DNA of 64,000 bases from Rhodobacter sp. SGA-6-6. Its GTDB lineage: Bacteria; Pseudomonadota; Alphaproteobacteria; Rhodobacterales; Rhodobacteraceae. This document shows, piece after piece, positions 52,097 to 62,489 of the stretch (within the stretch, counting starts at the first letter, position 1; every line of letters starts with the position of its first letter). Position numbers and translations under genes: made by a program. Under the pieces are notes generated by a model, which saw only the letters and a list, made by a program, of their open reading frames with translations, did no database searches and was not told the origin of the DNA. The stretch covers positions 248,001 to 312,000 of the forward strand of contig NZ_JAAKGP010000001.1 in NCBI RefSeq assembly GCF_011043545.1, written 5' to 3'.

Positions 52097-53200
52097 TCAG
52101 GCGGGGCGGGACAGGGTCATGTCCTGATCCTGACTCCGAATCTTGGCGGCGAGAAGGGTGATCAGGTCGGACCGCGTGACGATCCCGGTCAAGAGCCCGC
52201 CCTCGACGATCGGCACGCTTTGCTGGTGGCCGTCGGACAAGAGCGGCAGCAGGTCGACCAGGCCCGCCGTGGGCGGCAGGGCGACGGCAGGTTGCGCAAA
52301 GTCGGTGGCGGTCAAGGAGGGGTCGGCCTCGATCAGGTCGCGGTCCTGGATGATGCCGAGGAAATGGCCGGCGGCATCGCGCACCGGCAGGGTGTTGAAG
52401 CCGTGGCGGCGGAAGGCCAGCGCGATCTCGTGCTCGGAGGCGCCGGGAGACATGGCGATCACGTCGCGCGACATCACGTCGGCGGCGGTCAGCCCGCCCA
52501 GATGGCGGGCGGTGGCCTCGGCCTCAGCCGCCTCCAGCGCGCGGCCGAGGTCTTCGGGGCCGAGGTTGGGCGACAGCCGCAGCCGGGTCAGGATGGTCTG
52601 CAGGTCCTCGGCTCGCAGGCCGAGACGGCGCTCGGCCGCCGGGTCGGCGGTGCCGTGGGGGCTGGCGGACTGCCGGAACGGATAGACCCGGCCGGTCAGC
52701 CGGTTCCAGACCAGCCCGCAGATCACCAGCAGCACCGCGCCGTCCGCCACTGGCGACAGCGCGTAAAGCGGCCCGGGCAGCGCGGCGGGATCGGCGGTCA
52801 GCGCGATCAGCAGCGCCAGCGCGCCGGCGGGCGGGTGCATGGCGCGGAACAGCGCCATCATCAGAATCGCCCCGCAGACCGCCAGTCCGGCGGCCAGAAG
52901 CTGCGCCGCCGGCAGGCCCTGCGGCACGGCATGGACCGCCGCCACCGCCACCAGCGCCGAGACCACGCTGCCCGCCACCACCGACCAGGGCTGCGCCAGC
53001 GGAGAACTCGGCACCGCGAAGATCAGGAAGACCGAGGCGCCGAAGGGCGCGATCAGCGCCGGCACCGGCCCGCCCGGCAGTTGCCCGAGCAGCAGCCCGG
53101 TCAGCAGCAGCGCCAGCCCTGCCCCCAGGGCGGCGCGCAGGATGTCGCCCGCGCCGGGGCGCGGCATGGCGGGCCCGAGGCCGCGGAGGATGCGGTTCAT
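52097..53200 (-). CDS. HPP-family membrane protein with tandem CBS domains
   Basis: 367 aa. Four hydrophobic helices in the N-terminal HPP domain (residues about 21-165, with ALIAPFGASVFLIFAVPSSPLAQPWSVVAGSVVSALV and RAMHPPAGALALL) are followed by two CBS domains (about 235-355: LTAADVMSRDVIAMSPGASEHEIALAFRRHGFNTLPV and SVPIVEGGLLTGIVTRSDLITLL). HPP members may transport nitrite or small anions; the CBS pair would sense adenylates. Start overlaps the upstream gene's stop (ATGA). Confidence 0.88.
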   Translation of the reverse strand: MNRILRGLGPAMPRPGAGDILRAALGAGLALLLTGLLLGQLPGGPVPALIAPFGASVFLIFAVPSSPLAQPWSVVAGSVVSALVAVAAVHAVPQGLPAAQLLAAGLAVCGAILMMALFRAMHPPAGALALLIALTADPAALPGPLYALSPVADGAVLLVICGLVWNRLTGRVYPFRQSASPHGTADPAAERRLGLRAEDLQTILTRLRLSPNLGPEDLGRALEAAEAEATARHLGGLTAADVMSRDVIAMSPGASEHEIALAFRRHGFNTLPVRDAAGHFLGIIQDRDLIEADPSLTATDFAQPAVALPPTAGLVDLLPLLSDGHQQSVPIVEGGLLTGIVTRSDLITLLAAKIRSQDQDMTLSRPA

Positions 53201-53547
53201 GCCGCGGCCCCTTCGGGCCAGACGCCACGGTCCAGCAGCACCCACCCCTCGCCCGGCGGCGGAGGCGGGTCCGCGCCCTCCTCCCAGAGCCAGAGCTGCA
53301 CATGGTCGGGCCGCGCGGGGGCATCGGCGGCGGCGAGGATGCGCCAGTCCAGCCGAAAGCCCTCATCCAGCAGCCCCTCGGCGTAGAAGGCGATTTCCTC
53401 GGCCTCCAGTTCCTCGGTCGGCTCACTTGGCCAGCCGCCGGCTTCCCAGAACACCAGCGCCTCCACCTCCGGGTCGCGCTGCGCCAGCCGGGCGAGCGGG
53501 GCAAGGAAGGCCTGGGCGGGGGTGGGCACGGGACGGACAGCGGCCAT
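53197..53547 (-). CDS. Small acidic protein, function unknown
   Basis: 116 aa. No named family recognised: AQAFLAPLARLAQRDPEVEALVFWEAGGWP, then acidic EPTEELEAEEIAFYAEGLLDEGFRLDW and a Trp-rich end (LWLWEEGAD, GWVLLDRGVWPEGA). Stop overlaps the HPP-CBS gene start, which argues that it is real and cotranscribed. Confidence 0.6.
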   Translation of the reverse strand: MAAVRPVPTPAQAFLAPLARLAQRDPEVEALVFWEAGGWPSEPTEELEAEEIAFYAEGLLDEGFRLDWRILAAADAPARPDHVQLWLWEEGADPPPPPGEGWVLLDRGVWPEGAAA

Positions 53548-53644
53548 GGGGCATCCTTCGGAATCGGGCGCGCAAATTGTGGGGAGGGACGGTTTGCGTC
53601 AAGGCCGGGATATGACGGAAATCCCGCGGTTTCCGACATCCGCC

Positions 53645-54658
53645 TCAGCGGCGGGTCAGGGCGATGCGCAGCAGGCAGCGCTCCATCAGCGCCATGCCCG
53701 GCGCGCGGGAGGACGACCGCAGCGTCAGGTCGGCCTCGACCAGCTGGGCGATGGCGCCTTCCAGCGCCTTCAGCGGCCAGCCCTTCGCCTGCGCCTGCAT
53801 CTGGTCGCGCCGGGGGCCGAAGGCGCGGGCCTTCATCAGCCCGGATTGCAGCCCGCCCGGATCGGTGACGGCGATGTGCAGGCCGCGGAAGTGCCGCAGC
53901 GCGCCGATGCAGATGGTGACCGGCAGCACCCCCTGCCCCTCGATCCGCCGCATCAGCAGGCCGAGGTCCCGCGCCCGCCCCTCGGCGGCGGCGCGGATCA
54001 GCTCGTCCACCTGGGTGTCGATGGTGGCGGGGGCCATGGCGGCGACTTCCGCCGGGGTCAGCTCGGTCTCGTCGCCGTGCTTGTAGAGCGCGATCTTCTC
54101 CAGAGTCTGGCGGAAGTCGCCCGGATCCAGCGCGCGGGAAAGCGTGGTAAGGTCGGCCATGGCGGGGCCGGAGATGCGGGTCAGGCCGGCCTTGCGCAGC
54201 TCCGCCTCGATCTCCTCGCGCGAGGGCGGCTCGTCGTAAAGCCCGATGCAGACCGCGTTCGGCGCCTTCTCGAACAGGCCTTTCAGGCTGTTCTTGCCCG
54301 GCAGCGCCCCGGCCGCGACGACGATGTTGGCGTCGCCCGGCTTCCATTCGGCCAAAGCGGTGGCGATGGTCTCGGTCAGCCCCTCGGTCGCATCCTCGAC
54401 GAAGGCGACGCGGGGGCCGGGGAAGAAGCCGACCTCCTTGATCGCGTCCAAGAGCAGCGAGGCATCCTTGCGCAGGTCGGCGGCGGCGATGCGGGACAGC
54501 CGCATCTCGCCCTCGCCCGCCGGGCCGATCAGGGCGGCCACGGCCTCCTGCCGCTTCAGCGCCACCCGCATCGGATCGGCGCCGAAGATCAAGAGGCCCG
54601 CGCGCGCCGGATCGGGCCGGGCGCAATAGCGCGCGGCCTCGGCGCCCTTCAGGATCAC
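53645..54658 (-). CDS. holA: DNA polymerase III subunit delta
   Basis: 337 aa. Clamp-loader wrench subunit that opens the beta clamp. [40 protein letters not shown] and the three-domain layout including FFPGPRVAFVEDATEGL, IGLYDEPPSREEIEAELRKAGLTRI are delta hallmarks. Its ATG overlaps the lptE stop. Confidence 0.93.
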   Translation of the reverse strand: MILKGAEAARYCARPDPARAGLLIFGADPMRVALKRQEAVAALIGPAGEGEMRLSRIAAADLRKDASLLLDAIKEVGFFPGPRVAFVEDATEGLTETIATALAEWKPGDANIVVAAGALPGKNSLKGLFEKAPNAVCIGLYDEPPSREEIEAELRKAGLTRISGPAMADLTTLSRALDPGDFRQTLEKIALYKHGDETELTPAEVAAMAPATIDTQVDELIRAAAEGRARDLGLLMRRIEGQGVLPVTICIGALRHFRGLHIAVTDPGGLQSGLMKARAFGPRRDQMQAQAKGWPLKALEGAIAQLVEADLTLRSSSRAPGMALMERCLLRIALTRR

Positions 54659-55140
54659 GGCAGTTTCGCCGCCTCGGCGATCAGCCGGGCGACGACCTGA
54701 TCGGCCAAGAGCCGCATCAGCCGGAAGGCCGCGTCTTCCTCCGCCGCCAGCCCGGCGACGGTGGACCCGGTGGCGGCATAGGCGGTGAAGCTCTGCACCC
54801 GCCCGCCGGTGATCCGCTGCCCGGTCGCGGCGTCGGAAAGCGTCCAGTCGATGGCGCCCTTCAGGTTGTAGCGGGTGATCCGGTTGTCCGGGGTGATGCC
54901 GACGCCCACCGATTCCGTGGCGATGGAATAGGCCAGGTCGTAGCGGTGCACCTCGGTCCGGCCGAGGCGTTCCTCGATCCGCTCCACGAAGTCGAAGCCG
55001 TTCTTGTCGGAAGGATCGGCCGCCCGCACCGCGCCGGTCAGCCGCGTCGCCGCGCCGCCCGGCGCATAGGCCGGGGTGAAGCCGCAGGCGGCAAGGGCCA
55101 GCGGCATCAGGAGAAGGCTGCGGCGGCTATGCGACGACAT
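54655..55140 (-). CDS. lptE: LPS-assembly lipoprotein LptE
   Basis: 161 aa. Lipoprotein signal with lipobox [11 protein letters not shown] (Cys19). [11 protein letters not shown] and the long amphipathic region [21 protein letters not shown] match alphaproteobacterial LptE, which plugs LptD in the outer membrane. Gene order leuS-lptE-holA is typical of the class. Its start overlaps leuS by 14 nt. Confidence 0.92.
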   Translation of the reverse strand: MSSHSRRSLLLMPLALAACGFTPAYAPGGAATRLTGAVRAADPSDKNGFDFVERIEERLGRTEVHRYDLAYSIATESVGVGITPDNRITRYNLKGAIDWTLSDAATGQRITGGRVQSFTAYAATGSTVAGLAAEEDAAFRLMRLLADQVVARLIAEAAKLP

Positions 55141-57760
55141 TGATGATGCGCCCCGGCACGACGATGATCTTCTTCACCGGGTTTCCGGCAAGGAACTTGA
55201 TCACATCCTCGTTCGCCAGCGCCAGCTTTTCAACCTCCGCCCCGGGCATGTCCTTCGGCACGCTGATTTCCGCCCGCCGCTTGCCGTTGATCTGGATCGG
55301 CAGCGTCACGCTGTCGTCCACCAGCAGCGCCGGGTCGGCCTTGGGCCAGGGCGCCTTGGCGCAAAGCCCCTCGCCGCCCTGATGGGCCCAGATCGATTCC
55401 GCGATATGCGGGGTCATCGGCGACATCAGCCGGGCGAGGGTGCGGATCGCCTCCTTCATCACCGGGGTGGAGGCATCGGCACGGGCGATGGTGTTGGTGA
55501 AGGCATACAGCGCGGCGATGGCCTTGTTGAAGGCGAAGCCGTCGATGCTGCGGGTGACCTCGTCGACGGCCCGGGCGGTGGCCCGGCGCAGGTCGTCGTC
55601 CGCCGCGCCCTTGTGGTCGGCCGGCATCTGGCCGATGCGGTCGCAGAGGCCCCAGACGCGGGACAGGTGCTTGTAGGCGGCTTCCGCTCCGCTGGCGGTC
55701 CATTCCACGTCGCGCTCGGGCGGGCTGTCGGACAGCACGAACCAGCGCGCGGTGTCGGCGCCGAAGCGGGCGATGATGTTCATCGGATCGACGACGTTCT
55801 TCTTCGACTTCGACATCTTGGCCGAGGGCACGACCTCGACCAGAAGTCCCTCGTCACTCAGGCCCTGGATCCAGGCATCCACGTCGGCGATCGTGTCGGC
55901 CTCGGGCGGCGGCACATCGCCCAGCACGACGACCCTGCGGTCGGCCACGGCAAGAACCGTCACGTCCTCGGGCAGGTGATAGACCGGGCGGCCCTTGTCG
56001 TCGGTGGTCCTGTAGATCTCGTGCGTCACCATGCCTTGGGTGAACAGCGCATCGAAGGGCTCGATAGCCTTCTGCGGCAGGTGGCCGGTCTTGTGCATCG
56101 CCCGGGCGAAGAAGCGGGAATAGAGCAGGTGCAGGATCGCGTGCTCGATGCCGCCGATATACTGGTCGACGTTCATCCAGTAGGCGGCATCCTCGGCCAC
56201 GGTCGGAGTGGCCGCGCGGGGCGCGGTGAAGCGGGCGTAATACCAGGACGAATCCACGAAGGTGTCCATGGTGTCGGTCTCGCGCTTCGCCGGCGTGCCG
56301 CAGGCCGGGCAGGGCACGTCGCGCCAGGTGGGATGGCGGTCCAGAGGATTGCCGGGCTGGTCGAAGCTGACGTCATACGGGAGTTCGACCGGCAGGTTCT
56401 GCTTCTTCTCCGGCACCACGCCGCAGGCGGGGCAATGCACAACCGGGATCGGGCAGCCCCAGTAGCGTTGCCGCGAAATCCCCCAGTCGCGCAGGCGGAA
56501 CTTGGTGACGCCCTTGCCGTAGCCGTTCGCTTCGGCATGGGCGATGGCGGCGGCGACGCCCTCGTCGCCGGTCTGCACCTCCGGTCCGGCGAAGCCGCGG
56601 ACGTAGCGGACGCGCTCGGATTTCATCGGCACGTAGGCCTCGGCCAGCGGCGCCTCCTCGGTGCCTTCGGCGACGAAGACCGGCGGGATCGGCAGCCCGT
56701 ATTTGCTGGCGAAGTCGAAGTCGCGCTGGTCATGCGCCGGGCAGCCGAAGATGGCGCCGGTGCCGTAGTCCATCAGGATGAAGTTGGCGATCCAGACCGG
56801 CAGTTCCCGATCCGGGTCCAGCGGGTGTTTCACCCGGATGCCGGTGTCGTAGCCGATCTTCTCCGCCGTCTCGATCTCCTCGGCCGAGGTGCCGCCGCGG
56901 CGGCATTCCGCCACGAAGGCCGCGACCTTGGGGTCGCCCTCCAAAGCCTTCGCCAAGGGGTGATCCGGCGAGATCGCCGCGAAGCTGGCCCCCATCAGCG
57001 TGTCCGGCCGGGTGGTGTAGACCTCCAGCCGCTCGAATCCCTCCGGCGCCCCCACCGTCTCGAACGCGAATTGCAAACCGCGCGACTTGCCGATCCAGTT
57101 GGCCTGCATCAGCCGCACCTTCTCGGGCCAGTTCGCCAGCCCGTCCAGCGCCGACAGCAGCTCCTCGGAATAGTCGGAGATACGGAAGAACCACTGCGTC
57201 AGTTCCCGCCGCTCCACCGGAGCGCCCGACCGCCAGCCCTTGCCGTCGATCACCTGCTCGTTGGCCAGCACGGTCATGTCCACCGGGTCCCAGTTGACCA
57301 CCGCCGCCTTGCGGTAGACCAGCCCGGCCTCCAGCATGTCGAGGAACATCGCCTGCTGCTGGCCGTAGTATTCCGGGTCGCAGGTCGCCAGCTCGCGCGA
57401 CCAATCGATGCTCAGCCCCAGGGGCCGCATCTGCGCCTTCATGTCGGCGATGTTGCCGTAGGTCCAGTCCTTCGGATGGCCCCCCCGCTCCATCGCCGCG
57501 TTCTCGGCCGGCATCCCGAAGGCGTCCCAGCCCATCGGGTGCAGCACAGAGAAGCCGCAGCTGGCCTTGTAGCGCGCCACCACGTCGCCCATGGTGTAGT
57601 TGCGCACATGCCCCATGTGGATGCGGCCCGAGGGATAGGGGAACATCTCCAGCACGTAATACTTCGGCTTCGACGGATCGCGGCGCGCGGTGAAGGCCCC
57701 GGCCTCCTCCCATGCGCTCTGCCATTTGGGTTCGATCACCGAGGGATCATAACGCGACAT
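55127..57760 (-). CDS. leuS: Leucyl-tRNA synthetase
   Basis: 877 aa. Class I synthetase. HIGH motif as [11 protein letters not shown] at about residues 41-51, KMSKS near 648 ([11 protein letters not shown]), editing CP1 insertion between about 220 and 420, a zinc-knuckle-like [15 protein letters not shown] region, and the anticodon-binding end. First gene of leuS-lptE-holA. Confidence 0.98.
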   Translation of the reverse strand: MSRYDPSVIEPKWQSAWEEAGAFTARRDPSKPKYYVLEMFPYPSGRIHMGHVRNYTMGDVVARYKASCGFSVLHPMGWDAFGMPAENAAMERGGHPKDWTYGNIADMKAQMRPLGLSIDWSRELATCDPEYYGQQQAMFLDMLEAGLVYRKAAVVNWDPVDMTVLANEQVIDGKGWRSGAPVERRELTQWFFRISDYSEELLSALDGLANWPEKVRLMQANWIGKSRGLQFAFETVGAPEGFERLEVYTTRPDTLMGASFAAISPDHPLAKALEGDPKVAAFVAECRRGGTSAEEIETAEKIGYDTGIRVKHPLDPDRELPVWIANFILMDYGTGAIFGCPAHDQRDFDFASKYGLPIPPVFVAEGTEEAPLAEAYVPMKSERVRYVRGFAGPEVQTGDEGVAAAIAHAEANGYGKGVTKFRLRDWGISRQRYWGCPIPVVHCPACGVVPEKKQNLPVELPYDVSFDQPGNPLDRHPTWRDVPCPACGTPAKRETDTMDTFVDSSWYYARFTAPRAATPTVAEDAAYWMNVDQYIGGIEHAILHLLYSRFFARAMHKTGHLPQKAIEPFDALFTQGMVTHEIYRTTDDKGRPVYHLPEDVTVLAVADRRVVVLGDVPPPEADTIADVDAWIQGLSDEGLLVEVVPSAKMSKSKKNVVDPMNIIARFGADTARWFVLSDSPPERDVEWTASGAEAAYKHLSRVWGLCDRIGQMPADHKGAADDDLRRATARAVDEVTRSIDGFAFNKAIAALYAFTNTIARADASTPVMKEAIRTLARLMSPMTPHIAESIWAHQGGEGLCAKAPWPKADPALLVDDSVTLPIQINGKRRAEISVPKDMPGAEVEKLALANEDVIKFLAGNPVKKIIVVPGRIINVVA

Positions 57761-57841
57761 CGACGGGCCTCATGCAGGATTCAGCGGCCGGATTACACCG
57801 GCTGAACAGGCAAGGTCCACCCCTGCCCATTTTCTGTCTCC

Positions 57842-57873
57842 AAATATCCCGGGGGTGCGGGGGCTGGCCCCCG
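57842..57873. repeat. Single copy of the AAATA-CCGGGGG repeat
   Basis: AAATATCCCGGGGGTGCGG then GGGCTGGCCCCCG, a match with about three differences to the reverse complement of 48109-48140. Lies just before the end of the DUF3576 gene. Confidence 0.7.
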
Positions 57874-57881
57874 CTGCGCCG

Positions 57882-58424
57882 TCAGAGCTTGGAATCGCGG
57901 ATGCGCAGCTGCCGCGCGCGGGTCAGGATCGCGTCCTCGACCGCCCGCTGGGTTTCCACCGAGACCGGCCCGCCGCCCCGCGACTGCAGGGCGACCTTCA
58001 GGCTGCGGGCGTCCAGCGCCGGATCCTGCACATAGATCGTCGCGCGATAGGCGCGGCCGCCGCCAGGGGGGGTGCCGTAGCCGGTGACGATGACGCCGGT
58101 GAAGGGGTCCACCGATTCGATGGGCAGGAAGTTCAGCACTTCCAGGCTGGCCTGCCAGAGATACTTGTTCACCTCGACCGTGGTGTTCGGGTCGTCGGCG
58201 TTGGAGAACAGGTCCCAGATCGTGCTGCGCCGCTTGTCCTCGCCGCTCGCCTTGGCGATGGCGGCGCGCTTCTCGTCGGCGGCCTGCCGGCTTTCGAACT
58301 CGCCCTCGGTGATCACGCCGTCGCGCGCGCCGCCGAACAGGCCCGAGCCGCCGCCGCCGCAGCCCGCAAGAACCAGAAGAACGGCCATCGCCAGGGGTGC
58401 GCTGACAAGGTTCGACAGGGACAT
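57882..58424 (-). CDS. DUF3576 lipoprotein
   Basis: 180 aa. Lipoprotein signal ending in LVLAGCGGGGSG (Cys near 22). The core, NADDPNTTVEVNKYLWQASLEVLNFLPIESVDPFTGVIVTGY then PALDARSLKVALQ, is DUF3576, an outer-membrane-associated family of unknown role found throughout alphaproteobacteria. MSLSNLV start chosen for the signal peptide; a much longer upstream frame is not coding. Confidence 0.88.
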   Translation of the reverse strand: MSLSNLVSAPLAMAVLLVLAGCGGGGSGLFGGARDGVITEGEFESRQAADEKRAAIAKASGEDKRRSTIWDLFSNADDPNTTVEVNKYLWQASLEVLNFLPIESVDPFTGVIVTGYGTPPGGGRAYRATIYVQDPALDARSLKVALQSRGGGPVSVETQRAVEDAILTRARQLRIRDSKL

Positions 58425-58700
58425 GCGGCCTCCGAGTGCTTTCCGGCTGTCTAGCCCGTCCGCCGCAGGCGAACAAGGCTTTTCCCCAGCAGCGTTACGC
58501 GCGGGCGCGGGCGCGTTGGCCCGTATAGACGGCCCGGCGGTGGGGGAAACCCGACTGTGACATGTCTGCACCATCGCCCGCGGGATTCCCGGCAGCCCCG
58601 GCCGTCGCCGTTGCAATCCCGGCGGCATCGGACGAAATACGACCCATACCCAATTCGGATTCCCCTGAGTTGGGCATCCTTGAATCAACGAGGGAAAACG

Positions 58701-59627
58701 ATGAAGAAAGTTCTTCTTGCTACCACGATGCTGGCGGGCACCGCCGGCTTCGCTTCCGCCGAAGTGGCGATCTCGGGCTACGCCGAAATCGGTATCTGGG
58801 ACAACGGCGTTACCGACGTGCAGTTCTGGCATGACCTTGACGTGACCTTCACCATGACCGGCACCACCGACGGCGGCCTGGAATTCGGTGCCACGGTCGA
58901 CCTGGACGAAGCTGGCAACCTGGGTTCGTCGACCCATGACAACGGCGGCGAAGTCTGGGTTTCGGGTGCGTTCGGCAAGCTGACCATGGGTGACACCGAT
59001 GGCGCGCTGGACTGGGCCCTGGCCGACATGGACGGCGGCATGACCTCGATCGCCGACGACCACTCCACCTACACCGCCTGGTTCGGCGGCTCGGATATGG
59101 ACGGCAATGGCGCCCACGACAACCAAGTCGTCCGCTACGAGAACACCTTCGGCAATGTCGGCTTCGCGATCTCGCTGGAGCAGAACGATAACGGCCTGGT
59201 CGTCGGCGCTCTGGACCCGACCATCGGCGTCGGTGTGAAATACACCGCCGACATGGGTGGCACCGACGTGGCTCTCGGCCTCGGCTACCAGCAGACCGAA
59301 GACGCTGGCGGCAAATTCTCCGCCGTCGGTGTGTCGGCTGCGGCGCAGATGGCTGGCGGCTTCGGCGGCAAGATCGGCTACATCAAGTTCAACGACTCGA
59401 ACTGGGACAGCCACCTCGGCCTGGAAGTTTCCTACAAGTCGGGCCCGATCGGCGTTGCCGTCAACTACGGTAAAATCGATTATACCGCTGGCGGCGACGT
59501 CGACGGTTGGGGCGCTGTCGCCAACTACGATCTGGGCGGCGGTGCCGTCGCGATGTTCGGCTACGGCGACGACGAAGATGCCGGCGGTGTCCGCACCTGG
59601 TCGCTGGGTCTCGGCCTGTCGTTCTAA
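58701..59627 (+). CDS. Outer-membrane porin, Rhodobacter type
   Basis: 308 aa. Signal peptide MKKVLLATTMLAGTAGFASA, then alternating beta strands (EVAISGYAEIGIW, FWHDLDVTFTMTGTTDGGLEFGATVDL) ending in the terminal Phe (LGLGLSF) needed for BAM recognition. Acidic mature protein, 16-stranded trimeric porin type known from R. capsulatus. Codon use appears more T/C-balanced at third positions (AAGTTC-type) than neighbouring genes, as in highly expressed genes. Confidence 0.9.
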   Translation: MKKVLLATTMLAGTAGFASAEVAISGYAEIGIWDNGVTDVQFWHDLDVTFTMTGTTDGGLEFGATVDLDEAGNLGSSTHDNGGEVWVSGAFGKLTMGDTDGALDWALADMDGGMTSIADDHSTYTAWFGGSDMDGNGAHDNQVVRYENTFGNVGFAISLEQNDNGLVVGALDPTIGVGVKYTADMGGTDVALGLGYQQTEDAGGKFSAVGVSAAAQMAGGFGGKIGYIKFNDSNWDSHLGLEVSYKSGPIGVAVNYGKIDYTAGGDVDGWGAVANYDLGGGAVAMFGYGDDEDAGGVRTWSLGLGLSF

Positions 59628-59649
59628 GTCGAACGATCACCTGATCGGG

Positions 59650-59680
59650 AAAGGGCGGGCCATTGGCTCGCCCTTTTCCT
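59650..59680 (+). terminator. Terminator after the porin gene
   Basis: AAAGGGCG-G-GCC ATTGGC-T-CGCCCTTTT: imperfect stem with one G-T step, ending in a T-run. Confidence 0.75.
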
Positions 59681-59751
59681 TTCCGGCGCTTGCTTTCCTT
59701 TGCCCGCGCGCCCCGCTAGGGTGCGGCCGAGCAGAAAAGGACGGATGGCAC

Positions 59752-61830
59752 ATGCCCAAGGCCCCCACCCACGCCCCCTCGGCCCGGGACATCAAGGACA
59801 GCTATGCCCGCGGCATGGCGGCGATGCAGGCGGGCAAGCCGGGCGAGGCCCTGCAGATCTTCGGGGCGATCCACGACGCCAACCCCCGCATCCCGGAGGT
59901 GGAGTTCCAGATCGCCCGCCTGTTCACCGCCACCGACCGCATCGACCGCGCCCTGTCCCATGCCGCCGCCGCCGCCGCGCTGGCCCCCGCGCAACCCGCG
60001 GTCTGGGCCGCTTTCGCCGAAGCCGTGGCGCTGGACGGCGGGACCGAGCCGCGCAGGGAGTTCCTGCGGTTGCTGAACGCCTCTCCCCTGCCGCCGCCGC
60101 AGAAGGCCGCGCTGGCCGACCGTTTCGGCGCCGGGGCCAAGGGCACCGTCCCGGCCGGCGGGCAGCCGGTGAAACAGGCGCTGGCGCGGATGACCAGCCT
60201 TTTCAACGGCGGCAAGGCCAAGGAAGCCGAGGCCGAGGCCGCCCGTCTGCTGGCCCAACATCCCGATTGCGCTATGGCCCACAGCATCCGCGGCTCCGCC
60301 CTCGCCGCCCTCGGCCGGGCCGAGGAGGCGCGCAAATCCTGGCGCGCCGCCGTCGCCCGCGCGCCAGACCTGTTGCAGGCGCTGGCCGGTCTCGGTCTCC
60401 AGGCGGTGACCGACGGCAAGCCCGCCGCCGCCCTGCGCTGGCTGGACCGCGCGCTGGCACTGGCGCCCGACTCGGTCGAGGTGCAGCGGGCGCGCGGCAA
60501 TGCGCTGACCGCGCTCCGCGACTATCCCGCCGCCCATGCCGCCTTCGCCGAAGTGGCGCGGCTGACCAGGCGCAAGGCCGCCCTGCCGCTGATGATGCTG
60601 GCGCAGGCCGCCAGCCACCTTGGCCGCGACGACGAGGCCGAGGCCACCTACCGCGAGGCGCTGGCGCTGGAGCCGGGCAATGCCGCCATCCGCGGCGCCT
60701 TCGCGGTGTTCCTGCAGGGCCTCGGCCGCTTCCCCGAAAGCGAGGAGCAGCTTCTCGCCGCCATCGCCGCCGCCCCGGGGATGGGAGAGCCCTACCGGCT
60801 CTACTACGCCTCGCACAAGGCGCAGGCCGGGGAGCCGATGCTGGCCGAGATGGAGCGCCATTTCGCCGATCCGGCGACCGGCGACACCGACCGCCGCTCC
60901 TTCGGCTTCGCCATCGCCAAGGCGCTGGAGGACGTGAAGGACCACGCCCGGGTCTTCGACTTCCTCGACCCCGCCAACGCCCTGATGCGGAAGGCGCACC
61001 CCTACGACATCGCCGAGCGCGAGCGTCAGGTCGAGCAGCTGATGGCGGCCATGGAGGGGATGGACTGGACCCGCCGGGTCGAGGGCACGACCGACGCCGC
61101 GCCGATCTTCGTCACCGGGATGCCGCGCTCCGGCACCACGCTGGTGGAGCAGATCATCGCCAGCCACTCCCGTGTGACCGGGGCGGGGGAACTGGCGGAC
61201 AATACCATCTCGGCCATGCGGCTGCTGCCGGGAGCGGGCGGCAGGCTGCGGCCGGCCACCGCGATCCCCGACGAGGACTTCGCCCGGCTGGGGCAGGACT
61301 ACGCCGCGATGATGCGCGAGCGGTTCCCCGAGACGCCGCAGATCACCGACAAGTCGATCCAGACCTACCTGACGCTCGGCCTGATGAAGCTGGCGATGCC
61401 GAACGCCCGTTTCATCGTGGTCCGCCGCGACCCGCGCGACACCCTGCTGTCGATCTACAAGAACGTCTTCCCGGAAGGCACGCATCTCTACGGCTACGAC
61501 CAGGTGGACCTTGCGCGGCATTACACCACCTTCACCCGCATGGTGGAATTCTGGCGCAAAAGGGTGCCGGGCTGGTTCTACGAAGTGCAATACGAGGCGC
61601 TGGTGGAAGAGCCGGAGGCGCAGAGCCGCGCGCTGATCGCCGCCTGCGGGCTGGAGTGGGAGGATGCCTGCCTGAACTTCCATCAGAACACCCGCAAGGT
61701 GGAAACCCTGTCGGTGTTCCAGGTGCGCCAGCCGATCTCGAAAGGCTCGGTCAAGGCCTGGGAACGCTACGGCGACCGGCTGAAGCCGATGCTGGACCAG
61801 CTGCGGCGCGACGGGCATATCGGGGAGTGA
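59752..61830 (+). CDS. TPR-sulfotransferase fusion protein
   Basis: 692 aa. N-terminal TPR helices (about residues 15-420; GKPGEALQIFGAIHDANPRI and DDEAEATYREALALEPGNAAIRGAF) joined to a sulfotransferase domain (about 440-690) with the PAPS-binding loop IFVTGMPRSGTTLVEQ and the 3'-phosphate motif FIVVRRDPRDTLLSIYKN. Relatives transfer sulfate to exopolysaccharide, glycan or peptide substrates; target unknown. Cotranscribed with yggS, 2 nt downstream. Confidence 0.85.
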   Translation: MPKAPTHAPSARDIKDSYARGMAAMQAGKPGEALQIFGAIHDANPRIPEVEFQIARLFTATDRIDRALSHAAAAAALAPAQPAVWAAFAEAVALDGGTEPRREFLRLLNASPLPPPQKAALADRFGAGAKGTVPAGGQPVKQALARMTSLFNGGKAKEAEAEAARLLAQHPDCAMAHSIRGSALAALGRAEEARKSWRAAVARAPDLLQALAGLGLQAVTDGKPAAALRWLDRALALAPDSVEVQRARGNALTALRDYPAAHAAFAEVARLTRRKAALPLMMLAQAASHLGRDDEAEATYREALALEPGNAAIRGAFAVFLQGLGRFPESEEQLLAAIAAAPGMGEPYRLYYASHKAQAGEPMLAEMERHFADPATGDTDRRSFGFAIAKALEDVKDHARVFDFLDPANALMRKAHPYDIAERERQVEQLMAAMEGMDWTRRVEGTTDAAPIFVTGMPRSGTTLVEQIIASHSRVTGAGELADNTISAMRLLPGAGGRLRPATAIPDEDFARLGQDYAAMMRERFPETPQITDKSIQTYLTLGLMKLAMPNARFIVVRRDPRDTLLSIYKNVFPEGTHLYGYDQVDLARHYTTFTRMVEFWRKRVPGWFYEVQYEALVEEPEAQSRALIAACGLEWEDACLNFHQNTRKVETLSVFQVRQPISKGSVKAWERYGDRLKPMLDQLRRDGHIGE

Positions 61831-61832
61831 CG

Positions 61833-62489
61833 ATGGGACTGGCGGAAATCGCGGCCCGGATGCGGGCGGCCGAAGCGGCGGCGGGGCGGGCGGAAGGCTC
61901 GGTCCGGCTGATCGCGGTGTCGAAGGTGCAGCCGGCGGAGCGGGTGGAGGCGGTGCTGGACGCCGGCCATCGCCTGTTCGGCGAGAACTACGTGCAGGAG
62001 GCGGCCGGGAAGTGGCCGGCCTGGAAGGCGCGGTTCCCGGGGGTGGAGCTGCACATGATCGGCCCCTTGCAGACCAACAAGGCCAAGGTGGCGGTGGAAC
62101 TGTTCGACGTCCTCCATACCGTCGACCGGCCCTCGCTGGCCGAGAAGCTGGCCCGGCTGGCCGATTCCCGCGGGGTCTCGCCGCAGTTGTTCGTGCAGGT
62201 GAACACCGGGGAGGAGCCGCAGAAGGCCGGCGTGCTGCCCGCCGACGCCGATGCCTTCGTGGCCGCCTGCCGCGGCATGGGCCTGCCGGTGGTTGGCCTG
62301 ATGTGCATCCCGCCCGAGGGCGAGGACTCCGCCCCCCATTTCGCCCTGCTGAAAGCGATGGCCGAGCGGAACGGGTTGACCGGCCTGTCGATGGGGATGA
62401 GCGGGGATTTCGAAAGCGCCATCGCCCATGGCGCGACGCATGTCCGGGTGGGCAGCGCCATCTTCGGGGAACGGGATTACGCCCGGTAG
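61833..62489 (+). CDS. YggS-family pyridoxal phosphate homeostasis protein
   Basis: 218 aa. PLP-binding Lys in VSKVQPAERV (residue about 30); HRLFGENYVQEAAGKW and SMGMSGDFESAIAHGATHVRVGSAIFG complete the COG0325 pattern. Controls free PLP. Its stop TAG (62487-62489) lies inside a palindromic repeat. Confidence 0.95.
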   Translation: MGLAEIAARMRAAEAAAGRAEGSVRLIAVSKVQPAERVEAVLDAGHRLFGENYVQEAAGKWPAWKARFPGVELHMIGPLQTNKAKVAVELFDVLHTVDRPSLAEKLARLADSRGVSPQLFVQVNTGEEPQKAGVLPADADAFVAACRGMGLPVVGLMCIPPEGEDSAPHFALLKAMAERNGLTGLSMGMSGDFESAIAHGATHVRVGSAIFGERDYAR

